From Burkholderia dolosa (GTDB taxonomy: Bacteria; Pseudomonadota; Gammaproteobacteria; Burkholderiales; Burkholderiaceae), in assembly GCF_902499135.1 (NCBI RefSeq), contig NZ_CABVPR010000019.1, forward strand, positions 1 through 64,000: a stretch of DNA of 64,000 nucleotides, given 5' to 3'. The notes under the pieces were generated by a model. That model was not told the DNA's origin. It did not search any database and was given only the letters and a program-made list of their open reading frames with translations. Below, piece after piece: positions 8,875 through 18,501 of this stretch. Position numbers and translations under genes: made by a program. Position 1 is the stretch's first letter. Each line of letters begins with the position of its first letter.

Positions 8875-9456
8875 ATGGTTCCCTCCACTGAAAACTCGCG
8901 GCCCGCAGACGCTGCCGCAGCACTGGGCGGCAAGATCCGCGCGTTGCGCCAGCGACTCAAGCGCACGCTCGACGAAACCGCTACCGCCGCGGGGATTTCG
9001 AAACCGTTTCTGTCACAGGTCGAACGCGGGCTCGCGTCGCCGTCGCTGACGTCGCTGGCCGGTATCGCCCATGCGCTCGGCGTGACGGTTCAGTACTTCG
9101 TGGACACGCCGAGCGAGGAACGCTCGGTGTGCCGGGGCGAGCAGTTGCGCTTCTTCGGGTTCGCCGATTCGGCGAACCTGTTCGCGAGGCTGACGAACGT
9201 GTCCGAAGGGCGTCAGCTCGAGGCGATCCTCGTGCGGATGCCGCCGGGGCAGAAGCGGTCGGAAGTGACGACGCATGCAGGGGAGGAGTTCCTGTATGTG
9301 ATTGAAGGGGAAGTGTCGCTGACGCTGGAAGGCAAGACGTTCGTCCTGCAGGCCGGCGACAGTTCGCACTATCAGTCGACGGTCCCGCACAGCTGGGTCA
9401 ACACCGCGAAGATCGAGTCGGTGGTGGTCTGGGTCGGCACGCCGCGGCTGTTCTAA
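8875..9456 (+). CDS. XRE-family regulator with C-terminal cupin sensor
   Basis: A 193-residue two-domain regulator. Residues about 18-72 form a helix-turn-helix of the XRE/Cro type (GGKIRALRQRLKRTLDETA...GISKPFLSQVERG), and residues about 120-190 a small cupin barrel (TTHAGEEFLYVIEGEVSLTL, ALQAGDS-like HYQSTVPHSW) that normally senses a small ligand. The ATG at 8875 gives the usual short leader before the HTH, but a TTG at 8851 is in frame and the best promoter match overlaps the ATG, so the start is uncertain. It lies immediately upstream of oppABCDF in the same direction and divergent from the POT transporter, so it probably controls peptide uptake. Confidence 0.85.
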   Translation: MVPSTENSRPADAAAALGGKIRALRQRLKRTLDETATAAGISKPFLSQVERGLASPSLTSLAGIAHALGVTVQYFVDTPSEERSVCRGEQLRFFGFADSANLFARLTNVSEGRQLEAILVRMPPGQKRSEVTTHAGEEFLYVIEGEVSLTLEGKTFVLQAGDSSHYQSTVPHSWVNTAKIESVVVWVGTPRLF

Positions 9457-9463
9457 CGCACGG

Positions 9464-9517
9464 GTATTCCTTCGTTTCCAGGACGGGGATACCTGTCGAA
9501 AGAAACGTAAGGAATAC
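9464..9517. promoter_or_regulatory. Long inverted repeat ahead of oppA
   Basis: Arms GTATTCCTTCGTTTC (9464-9478) and GAAACGTAAGGAATAC (9502-9517) pair with one bulged base, around a 23-nt loop that itself contains GGATACC. It lies 8 bp after the XRE-cupin stop and about 120 bp before oppA. It may be an operator for the XRE regulator, an RNA hairpin that ends or attenuates transcription, or both. Confidence 0.6.
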
Positions 9518-9635
9518 TGAGATGCAATACGAGAATCACGGGCCTCCTCACTCGCTGCACCCGTCAGCGTCTCACGCGTAATCCGCGGCGTTCGCCGCGC
9601 GACGCTCACCGAACCACTTTCTCAAGACTGCCACG

Positions 9636-11249
9636 ATGAAATCCTTGCATGCCATGTCGGCCGTGCTGGCCGCGCTCGTCCTGACGACGCCCGCCGCGCG
9701 CGCCGTTACCGTCCCGTCGAACGTCACGCTCGCGCCGCAACAGGACCTGACGCGCCAGGTGCCGGCCGAAGTCGAGTCGCTCGATCCCGCGCACATCGAA
9801 TCGTGGACCGGCAACACGATCGGCCTCGACCTGTTCGAAGGGCTCGCGCGTATCGATGCGGCCGGGCAGCTCGTGCCGGGCGTCGCGCTGTCGTGGGAGC
9901 GCAAGACGCCGCAGACGTGGATCTTCAAGCTCCGCCGCGATGCGAAGTGGAGCAACGGCCAGCCGGTGACGGCCGCCGATTTCGTCTATTCGTGGCAGCG
10001 CCTCGTCGATCCGAAGACAGGCTCGAAGTACACGATCCTCGTCGAGTTCGTGAAGAACTCGAAGGACATCATCGCGGGCAAGGCCGCGCCGTCGACGCTC
10101 GGCGTGCGCGCGGTCGACCCGTACACGCTCGAGGTCACGACCGACGTGCCGGTCGCGTTCTTCCCCGAGCTCACCGCGATGGCGCCGCTCGCGCCGGTGA
10201 ACAAGGACGTCGTCGCGAAGTTCGGCGACGCATGGACGCGCCCCGGCAACATCGTCAGCAACGGTGCGTATCAGCTCGTCGACTGGCAGCCGAACAACCG
10301 CATCGTGATCGCGAAGGACGCGAAGTACTGGAACGCGCCGAAGGTCGTGATCAACAAGGTCACGTACCTGCCGATCGAGAGCGACGAAACCGCGATGCGC
10401 ATGTACCAGGCCGGGCAGATCGACTACAGCTATTCGATTCCGTCGGGGATTTTCCAGCAGGTCAGCAAGCAGTTCGGCAGCGAACTGCGCCCGGGCCTGC
10501 AGCTCGCGACGTACTACTACTACCTGAACAACAGCGATCCGGCGCTGAAGGACAAGCGCGTGCGTCAGGCGCTGTCGATGGTCATCGATCGCGACGTGCT
10601 GACGTCGAAGCTCACGCAGGCGGGCGAGAAGCCGATGTACGGGCTGATGCCGAACGGCACGAAGGGCGTGCAGCCGTTCACGCCGGAATGGGCGTCGTGG
10701 CCGATGGCCAGACGCGTCGAGACCGCGAAGAATCTGCTGAAGCAGGCCGGCTATTCGGACGCGAAGCCGCTGTCGTTCACGCTCACGTACAACACCAACG
10801 ATCTGCACAAGAAGGTCGCGCTGTTCGCCGCATCGGAATGGCGCACGAAGCTCGGCATCAACACGAAGCTCGAGAACGTCGAGTTCAAGGTGCTGATGAA
10901 GGAGCGCCACGACGGCAAGGTGCAGATCGCGCGCGACGGCTGGTTCGCCGACTACAACGACGCGATGACGTTCTTCGACCTGATCCGCTGCGGCAGCTCG
11001 CAGAACACCGTCGGCTACTGCAACAAGCAGGTCGATACGCTCGTCGACGACGGCAACCAGAAGCTCGACGACAGCGCGCGCGCGGCGCTGCTCACGCAGG
11101 CGCACGATGCCGCGATGAAGGACACGCCGATGGTGCCGCTGTTCCAGTATTCGGCCGATCGTCTCGTGAAGCCGTACGTCGGCGGCTACTCGCTGAAGAA
11201 CGTGATCGACATGCGCGCTTCGCAGGACATGTACCTGATCAAGCACTGA
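9636..11249 (+). CDS. oppA: Oligopeptide ABC transporter substrate-binding protein
   Basis: A 537-residue periplasmic binding protein of family 5 (SBP_bac_5). Residues 1-23 are a signal peptide (MKSLHAMSAVLAALVLTTPAARA). Typical OppA features follow: EVESLDPAHIESWTGNTIGLDLFEGLARID near the front and GQPVTAADFVYSWQRLVDPKTGSKY around residue 110, the strand pair that opens the binding cleft. The length matches OppA (about 540). It captures peptides for OppBCDF, whose genes follow directly, and is the first gene of that operon. Confidence 0.92.
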   Translation: MKSLHAMSAVLAALVLTTPAARAVTVPSNVTLAPQQDLTRQVPAEVESLDPAHIESWTGNTIGLDLFEGLARIDAAGQLVPGVALSWERKTPQTWIFKLRRDAKWSNGQPVTAADFVYSWQRLVDPKTGSKYTILVEFVKNSKDIIAGKAAPSTLGVRAVDPYTLEVTTDVPVAFFPELTAMAPLAPVNKDVVAKFGDAWTRPGNIVSNGAYQLVDWQPNNRIVIAKDAKYWNAPKVVINKVTYLPIESDETAMRMYQAGQIDYSYSIPSGIFQQVSKQFGSELRPGLQLATYYYYLNNSDPALKDKRVRQALSMVIDRDVLTSKLTQAGEKPMYGLMPNGTKGVQPFTPEWASWPMARRVETAKNLLKQAGYSDAKPLSFTLTYNTNDLHKKVALFAASEWRTKLGINTKLENVEFKVLMKERHDGKVQIARDGWFADYNDAMTFFDLIRCGSSQNTVGYCNKQVDTLVDDGNQKLDDSARAALLTQAHDAAMKDTPMVPLFQYSADRLVKPYVGGYSLKNVIDMRASQDMYLIKH

Positions 11250-11260
11250 GCGGAGCGATC

Positions 11261-12199
11261 ATGCTGGCCTACGCCTTGAGGCGCACGTTGTGGGCGGTGC
11301 CGACGATCCTCGCGGTCGTCACCGTCTGCTACCTGCTGCTGCACTTCACGCCCGGCGGCCCGTTCGATACGGAAAAGCAGCTGTCCGCGGCGACGCTCGC
11401 GAACCTGAACGCGAAGTACCACCTCGACGAGCCGCTGTGGAAGCAGTACCTGCTGTATCTCGGCTCGCTGCTGCGCGGCGATCTCGGTCCGTCGTTCCGC
11501 TACGTCGACTGGTCGGTCAACGATCTCGTGAAGCGCGCGCTGCCCGTGAGCCTCGGCGTGGGCGGCGTGTCGATTCCGGTGTCGATCGTGCTCGGCGTGC
11601 TGCTCGGGACGGTCGCGGCCGTGCGCCGCGACAGCGTGATCGATCGCTTCGTGATGCTGATCGGCAACTTCGGCAACGTCGTGCCGCCGTTCGTCCTCGG
11701 TCCCGTGCTCGTGTGGATCTTCGCGATCCTGCTGAAGACGTCGGCCGGCAACGGCTGGCTGCCGGCGGGCGGCTGGGGCGACGGCGGCTGGCAGTACCGG
11801 CTGCTGCCGATCGTGCTGCTGACCTTCATCAACGTGTCGCTGCTCGCGCGCGTGATGCGCGGCTCGATGATCGAGACGCTGTCGAGCAACTACATCCGCA
11901 CCGCGCGCGCGAAGGGCCTGCCGGGCTCGACGATCGTGCTGCGCCACGCGCTGAAGCCGGCGCTGATGCCGGTCGTGTCGCTGTTCGGCACGGTATGCAT
12001 CACGTCGATCACCGCGGCGGTCGTCACCGAATCGGTGTTCGCGCTGCCGGGACTCGGGCAGCTCGTCGTGAACGGCGCGATCAACCGCGACTACACGCTG
12101 GTGCTCGGCCTCGTCGTGCTGACGACCGTCTGCGCGGTGCTGTTCAACCTGCTGGTCGACCTCGCGTATGCGTGGCTCGATCCGCGCATCCGTTACTGA
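11261..12199 (+). CDS. oppB: Oligopeptide ABC transporter permease OppB
   Basis: A 312-residue inner-membrane permease with six hydrophobic segments. It starts with the OppB/DppB signature MLAYALRRTLWAVPTILAVV and has the cytoplasmic EAA-loop (RTARAKGLPGSTIVLRHALKPALMPV) that docks on the ATPases. The ATG at 11261 is 11 bp after the oppA stop, next to a GGAGCG ribosome site, and is the only start compatible with the family N-terminus; a longer open frame upstream merely overlaps oppA. Confidence 0.93.
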   Translation: MLAYALRRTLWAVPTILAVVTVCYLLLHFTPGGPFDTEKQLSAATLANLNAKYHLDEPLWKQYLLYLGSLLRGDLGPSFRYVDWSVNDLVKRALPVSLGVGGVSIPVSIVLGVLLGTVAAVRRDSVIDRFVMLIGNFGNVVPPFVLGPVLVWIFAILLKTSAGNGWLPAGGWGDGGWQYRLLPIVLLTFINVSLLARVMRGSMIETLSSNYIRTARAKGLPGSTIVLRHALKPALMPVVSLFGTVCITSITAAVVTESVFALPGLGQLVVNGAINRDYTLVLGLVVLTTVCAVLFNLLVDLAYAWLDPRIRY

Positions 12200-12212
12200 G
12201 CGAGGCGCAGCG

Positions 12213-13115
12213 ATGATTCCGACCACTCCCGCCGTCGGTCTGCCCGTGCCGACCGACACGCCGCCGCGTTCGCGCTCGCCGCTCGCGCTCGCGTTCGCGC
12301 GCTTCCTGCACAACCGCGCGGCGCTGTTCAGCCTCGTGCTGCTCGCGCTGATCACGCTCGCGTGTTTCGCCGGTCCGTGGCTGCTCGCGGCCGACCCCGC
12401 CGCGAGCGACTGGGCGTCGATCAGCCTGCCGCCGACGCTCGCGAACCAGCACTGGTTCGGCACCGACGAACTCGGCCGCGACCTGCTCGTGCGCACGCTG
12501 ATCGGCGGACGCGTATCGATCGAGGTCGGCCTGCTCGGCACGCTCGTGTCGGGCCTGTTCGGCGTCGCGTGGGGCGCGACCGCGGGCTTCGCCGGCGGCC
12601 GCGTCGACGCGGTGATGATGCGCATCGTCGACATGATGTACGCGATTCCGTACCTGCTGATCGCGATCCTGATGATGACGCTGTTCGGCCGCTCGTTCAT
12701 GCTCGTCGTGCTGACGATCAGCGCGTTCTCGTGGATCGACATGGCGCGTGTCGTGCGCGGTCAGACGCTGTCGCTGCGCAACCGCGAGTTCGTCGATGCG
12801 GCGCGCGCGATCGGCGTGTCGCCCGCATCGATCGTGCGGCGTCACGTCGTGCCGAATCTGCTCGGCGTCGTCGTGGTGTACGCAACCGTTTCGGTGCCCA
12901 ACATCGTGCTGACCGAATCGGTGCTGTCGTTCCTCGGCCTCGGCGTGCAGGAGCCGATGACGAGCTGGGGCGTGCTGATCCAGGACGGCGCGCAGAAGCT
13001 CGAATCGATGCCGTGGCTGCTGCTGTGTCCCGCCGTCATGCTGTGCGTGACGCTCTATTGCGTGAATTTCGTCGGCGACGGCCTGCGGGATGCGCTCGAC
13101 CCGAAGGACCGTTGA
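12213..13115 (+). CDS. oppC: Oligopeptide ABC transporter permease OppC
   Basis: A 300-residue permease partner of OppB. The N-terminal OppC_N segment (FARFLHNRAALFSLVLLALITLACF) is followed by HWFGTDELGRDLLVRTLIGGR, a hallmark of OppC/DppC, and by the EAA-loop (DAARAIGVSPASIVRRHVVPNL). The ATG at 12213 lies 13 bp after oppB, with a GAGG ribosome site. Together with OppB it forms the membrane channel. Confidence 0.93.
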   Translation: MIPTTPAVGLPVPTDTPPRSRSPLALAFARFLHNRAALFSLVLLALITLACFAGPWLLAADPAASDWASISLPPTLANQHWFGTDELGRDLLVRTLIGGRVSIEVGLLGTLVSGLFGVAWGATAGFAGGRVDAVMMRIVDMMYAIPYLLIAILMMTLFGRSFMLVVLTISAFSWIDMARVVRGQTLSLRNREFVDAARAIGVSPASIVRRHVVPNLLGVVVVYATVSVPNIVLTESVLSFLGLGVQEPMTSWGVLIQDGAQKLESMPWLLLCPAVMLCVTLYCVNFVGDGLRDALDPKDR

Positions 13116-13116
13116 A

Positions 13117-14105
13117 ATGGCTGCACTGCTGGAAGTCGACAACCTCGGCGTGCGCTTCACGCGCAAGGACGCGTCGCCGATCGACGCCGTGAGCGGCGTG
13201 TCGTTCTCGCTCGAAGCCGGCAAGACGCTCGGCATCGTCGGCGAATCGGGGTCCGGCAAGAGCCAGACCGTGATGGCGCTGCTCGGGCTGCTCGCCGCGA
13301 ACGGCACGACGAGCGGCGCTGCCCGCTATCGCGGCGCGAACCTCCTCGAGATGGACACGCGCGCGCTGAACGCGGTACGCGGCGACCGGATCGCGATGAT
13401 CTTCCAGGATCCGATGACGTCGCTCAATCCGTTCCTGACGATCGAGCGGCAGATGACCGAGACGCTGCAGCTGCATCGCAAGCTGTCGCGCAAGGAAGCG
13501 ACGAAGCGCGCGATCGACGCGCTCGAATCGGTGCGCATTCCGGACGCCGCACGGCGCATCCGCATGTATCCGCACGAGTTCTCCGGCGGGATGCGGCAGC
13601 GCGTGATGATCGCGATGGCGCTGCTGTCCGAACCGGAAATCCTGATCGCCGACGAGCCGACCACCGCGCTCGACGTGACGGTGCAGGCGCAGATCATCGA
13701 CCTGCTGCGCGAGCTGAACCGCGAACGCGGCACCGCGATCGTGCTGATCACGCACGACATGGGCGTGGTCGCGGGCCTCGCGGACGACGTGATGGTCATG
13801 TATGCGGGTCGCACGGTCGAATACGCGCCGGCCGATTCGATCTTCGCCGCGCCGTCGCATCCGTACACGATCGGCCTGCTCAACGCGCTGCCGCGGCTCA
13901 CCGACGCCGACGACGCGCCGCTCGTCGCGATTCCCGGCAACCCGCCGTTGCCCGGCAGCGCGCCGGCCGGCTGCGCGTTCGCGAAGCGCTGCACGTACGC
14001 GCAGCCGCATTGCGATACCGCGCGCCCGGTACTCGAAACCTACGGCGCCGCGGGCGCGGTGCGCGCATGCCACCGGCCGGCCGCCGATCTGACCGGAGGG
14101 CTGCG

Positions 14106-14109
<4 letters not shown>
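13117..14109 (+). CDS. oppD: Oligopeptide ABC transporter ATP-binding protein OppD
   Basis: A 330-residue ATPase. Walker A is GESGSGKSQ (residues 42-50), the signature is FSGGMRQRV and Walker B ends in LIADEPTTALD. The C-terminal oligopeptide-transporter domain carries the Cys-rich CAFAKRCTYAQPHC, which in this subgroup can hold an iron-sulfur cluster (family knowledge). The start codon is one base after the oppC stop and the gene overlaps oppF by four bases (ATGA), showing translational coupling. Confidence 0.93.
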
Positions 14110-15149
<1,040 letters not shown>

Positions 15150-15290
15150 GAGGCTGGCCGACAGGGGCAGGAGCGGCGCGAACGACCTTCGCGCCGAGCG
15201 TATGGCGTGTCCTTCTGCGGACACGCCGGTGTAGGGCCGGAAGCGGGTCGCGACCGGCGGGAACGACATCAACACAAGAAGAGAACCACG

Positions 15291-16763
15291 ATGAGAAAGC
15301 AGAAGAGGAGCGGGACGGCATCGAAGATGCTGCTTGCATGGGGACTGCCGGCGCTCGCCGGCGTGTCGCTGACCGGCGTCGCGCATGCCGACGACGCGGC
15401 TTCCGTGCCGCTGACGATCGCGCAGGCCGCGCCGTCGGCAGGCACGGGCGCAACCGTTGCGCAGGCAACGACGCCGAACGCGGTCGTGAACGCGGAGGCG
15501 ACGCAGGCCGTCACGCCGCCGGAAGAGCCGTCCGCACAGTCGAAGTCGAAAGGCTTCATCGCCGACAGCCATCTCAACTTCCTGTTCCGCAACTATTCGG
15601 ACGTCCTCGACAGCAAGGGCGGCCCGCACCGCCACGCGTGGATTCAGGGCGTGATGGCGAACTTCGAGTCGGGCTACACGGCCGGCCTGATCGGCTTCGG
15701 CGTCGATGCGTCGCTGTACGCGGCGCTGAAGCTCGACGGTGGTGCGGGCGCCGGCAACATGGTGCACATCGCGAAGGGCGGCGGCGGATCGAACCAGCTC
15801 GCGTGGGCGTATCCGGGCATCTACGACGTGAAGGCGCGCATCTCGAACACGGTGATCAAGTACGGTCTGCAGGCCGTCGACAACCCGTTCATGGAGCAGC
15901 ACGACAACCGCGCGCTGCCGCCGACGTTCCTCGGTGCGACGATCGTCAGCAACGAGTTCAAGAACGTGATGCTCGAAGCCGGCAGCTTCACGAAGACCGA
16001 CGCGCGCGGCCACACGACGCTCACCAATCTGACGACGCAGTACGGCGGCACGCGCGTGAACCGGATCACGTACGTCGGCGGCACGTGGGACTATTCGCCG
16101 AACGGCGAAGTCGCGCTGTACGCGAACCAGGCCGACGACGTATGGCATCAGTACTACGCGTCGGTGAAGCACAGCATCGGCAGCCCGCAGACGATCAAGT
16201 GGACCGGCTTCGGCAACGTGTACTCGACGCACGACACCGGCGACGCGCTGCAGGGCAAGATCGACAACAACGCGTACAGCCTGTCGCTCGCCGCGCAGCA
16301 CGGCCCGCACGAGCTGATGCTCGCGTACCAGCAGGTGCTCGGCGATCAGTTCTTCGACTACCTGAACGAAACGAACGGCATCTTCCTCGCGAACTCGATG
16401 GACGTCGACTACAACGCGCCGCACGAAAAATCGCTGCAGCTGCGTTACACGTTCTACGGCAAGGAAGCCGGCCTGCCGGGCTTCAAGGCGATGATCTGGG
16501 GCGTGACCGGCTGGGGCGCGGACGGCAGCGCGGGCGCCGCGAACGATCCGAGCAGGTCGAGCATCTACTGGAGCAACGGCGCGCCGGTGCAGGGCCGTCA
16601 CCACGAGTTCGGCTTCATCCCGTCGTATACGTTCCAGAGCGGCAAGCTGAAGGATACGAAGGTCACGTTCATCGCGATGTGGCACAACGGTTCGGCTCAC
16701 TACTCGGATGCGACGAACCGCGAGTATCGGCTGGTCGTGAACGTGCCGCTGCACGCGTTCTGA
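15291..16763 (+). CDS. OprD-family outer membrane porin
   Basis: A 490-residue outer-membrane channel. A signal peptide ends near the AHA site (residues 1-27 of MRKQKRSGTASKM...), a low-complexity Ala/Thr/Gln linker follows (about 28-85), and the barrel starts at GFIADSHLNFLFRNYSDV, a pattern typical of OprD. It ends in VNVPLHAF with a terminal phenylalanine, the signal for outer-membrane insertion. OprD porins are substrate specific (amino acids, peptides, aromatic acids); position directly after oppF suggests peptides, which is inference. A longer open frame upstream lacks a signal peptide. Confidence 0.88.
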   Translation: MRKQKRSGTASKMLLAWGLPALAGVSLTGVAHADDAASVPLTIAQAAPSAGTGATVAQATTPNAVVNAEATQAVTPPEEPSAQSKSKGFIADSHLNFLFRNYSDVLDSKGGPHRHAWIQGVMANFESGYTAGLIGFGVDASLYAALKLDGGAGAGNMVHIAKGGGGSNQLAWAYPGIYDVKARISNTVIKYGLQAVDNPFMEQHDNRALPPTFLGATIVSNEFKNVMLEAGSFTKTDARGHTTLTNLTTQYGGTRVNRITYVGGTWDYSPNGEVALYANQADDVWHQYYASVKHSIGSPQTIKWTGFGNVYSTHDTGDALQGKIDNNAYSLSLAAQHGPHELMLAYQQVLGDQFFDYLNETNGIFLANSMDVDYNAPHEKSLQLRYTFYGKEAGLPGFKAMIWGVTGWGADGSAGAANDPSRSSIYWSNGAPVQGRHHEFGFIPSYTFQSGKLKDTKVTFIAMWHNGSAHYSDATNREYRLVVNVPLHAF

Positions 16764-16775
16764 TCTGAGGTCGGA

Positions 16776-16826
16776 CCGGGAGCGCATGCTCCCGCCTCGC
16801 ACGGCCGGCCTGGGCTCAGGCCGGCT
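16776..16826. terminator. Two hairpins between convergent porin and DedA genes
   Basis: The first is GGGAGC-GCAT-GCTCCC (16778-16793) just after the porin stop. The second is GCCGGCCT...AGGCCGGC (about 16804-16825), which overlaps the stop codon of the DedA-rhodanese gene. Together they probably separate the two convergent transcripts. Confidence 0.6.
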
Positions 16827-17808
16827 TGTGCAGCCCCGCGACGGGGTCGTTTGCCGCGGGCATCTCTTCCACGAGCGACGTCAGCTGACGGCCGGTGTCG
16901 CGCCATGCGTCGAGGCCGCCGCGCAACGCGAGTGCATCGGTGAAGCCTGCATCGAGCAGGCGCTTGGCCATCAGCGCGGCCGTCACCTCGTTCGGGCACG
17001 AGCAATACACGACGAATTTCTGCGTCAGCGGATAGCGCGCGACGATGTCGCCGATGTGCCGTTCGTCGGCGAACTGTGCGCCGGGAATCGCGAACGGATC
17101 GAGCTTGCGGTGCTCGGGCGAACGCACGTCGAGAATCACGGGCGCCGCTGCGTCGCGCAGCAGCGTGTCGAGTTCGTCGACGCCGATCCGCGCGTTCGCG
17201 AGCTGGCGAATCAGCGCGCGGCGGCGCATCCAGCGCACGGCCGCATAGACGGTCAGCAGCGCGACGATCACCACCAGCACCGCGCGGCCGAGCCGGCTCG
17301 CGCCGGCGAACAGCCAGTCGATCTGCCGATAGAACACGAACCCGGCCAGTAGCCCGACGATCGTCCACAGCGCGGCGCCGAGCGCGTCGTAGCCGGCGAA
17401 CGTGCGGTAACGCGTGTGCAGCGCGCCGGCCATCGGCACCGATACGAGCGACAGCCCCGGAATGAAGCGCGCGACCGCCAGCACACGCACGCCGTAGCGG
17501 CCGAAGAAGCGTTCGGTCTTTTTCACGCAGGTATCGCGCGACAGCGACAGCCGGCAGATCGTCTTCAGCGTCGCGCCGCCGTAACGCCGTCCGGCGACGT
17601 ACCACACCGTATCGCCGATCAGCGCGCCGAGCACCGACAGTGCGACCACGGTCGCGAGCTGCGAGCCGATCATCGCCGGATGCATCGCGGACATCGCGCC
17701 GAACAGCACGAGCGTCGGCATCGCCGGCACCGGCAGGCCGATTGCCGCTGCGAGCACGTTGGCTAAGACGAGAAGCGGCCCGTACTGGGCGACGAGGTCA
17801 CGAAGCAT
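16816..17808 (-). CDS. DedA/SNARE-associated membrane protein fused to rhodanese domain
   Basis: A 330-residue protein with two modules. Residues about 10-205 are a DedA (VTT/SNARE-associated) membrane domain with GLPVPAMPTLVLFGA, a conserved acidic GALIGDTVWY helix and the FARFIPGLR-like VARFIPGLSLVSVPMAG. Residues about 215-320 are a rhodanese domain (VILDVRSPEHRKLDPFAIPGAQF) with the active-site loop VVYCSCPNEVTAA, where a cysteine is in the catalytic position. DedA proteins are flippases or proton-dependent transporters; the rhodanese suggests sulfur transfer or redox sensing at the membrane, which is inference. Confidence 0.87.
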   Translation of the reverse strand: MLRDLVAQYGPLLVLANVLAAAIGLPVPAMPTLVLFGAMSAMHPAMIGSQLATVVALSVLGALIGDTVWYVAGRRYGGATLKTICRLSLSRDTCVKKTERFFGRYGVRVLAVARFIPGLSLVSVPMAGALHTRYRTFAGYDALGAALWTIVGLLAGFVFYRQIDWLFAGASRLGRAVLVVIVALLTVYAAVRWMRRRALIRQLANARIGVDELDTLLRDAAAPVILDVRSPEHRKLDPFAIPGAQFADERHIGDIVARYPLTQKFVVYCSCPNEVTAALMAKRLLDAGFTDALALRGGLDAWRDTGRQLTSLVEEMPAANDPVAGLHKPA

Positions 17809-17962
17809 GACGGCAGGCCGAAAAGGAAACGCGTGCGCGACGCACGCAGATGCGCCGATTATCGGCCATTTTCGAGACAGCGGCGGGAATGATCGAAAGT
17901 GCCTGACGGCAGCAGGGAGATGTCGGTGAGCCGGCGTGCTGCACGCCGCTCACCGTCGGAAA

Positions 17963-18232
17963 TCAGGAAGGGGTGCGCGCGAGCGAGGTCGCGCCGTGGC
18001 TTTCGCCGGGAAGTTCGGCGCCGTGCGAGCGGATCGCCGCGATCAGTTCGGCCGGCGTGATCTCGTAGCGGACTTCGCGGTGAACGCCGGGCTTGCGTTC
18101 GTCGATCTCGATCAGCAGCACGCTCTTGCCGTCGCCGGTGGCTTCGAGCCTCAGCGAGCGCAGTTCGCGGCCGTCGGCCGGGTCGTGTTCGGTGAGCAGG
18201 GTCATTGCCCCGGATGAGCCGGTAGTGCGCAT
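17963..18232 (-). CDS. Small conserved-looking cytoplasmic protein, unknown
   Basis: An 89-residue protein without signal peptide or membrane segment. The middle has regular strand-like spacing (RSLRLEATGDGKSVLLIEIDE...REVRYEITPAELIAAIRSHG), which suggests a small folded domain. A GAGGATAGG ribosome-site-like stretch lies just before the ATG at 18232. I do not recognise the family. It stands alone between the DedA-rhodanese and phospholipase genes, all on the same strand. Confidence 0.6.
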   Translation of the reverse strand: MRTTGSSGAMTLLTEHDPADGRELRSLRLEATGDGKSVLLIEIDERKPGVHREVRYEITPAELIAAIRSHGAELPGESHGATSLARTPS

Positions 18233-18501
18233 CGAACCTATCCTCGTGTCGTTGATGCCGTGATGGGGAAGATGTCGTTGTTGAATACAGCCTGACGAAG
18301 TTTAACGCGAACGGGCCGCGACTCCGAGCATTTTCGTGGAGTGAAATGAGGGCTGCACCACCGATCCGTCAGATGTTTGATGCGCGCCGGACGCGCGTCG
18401 CGGCGGGCTTTCGAAGCGGGTGCGGCCGGCGTCGGGCACGCACGTTGCGCGAGCCGGCGCGCGCATCGACGCGCGTGGACACGCGCGCCGATGCAGCGGC
18501 G

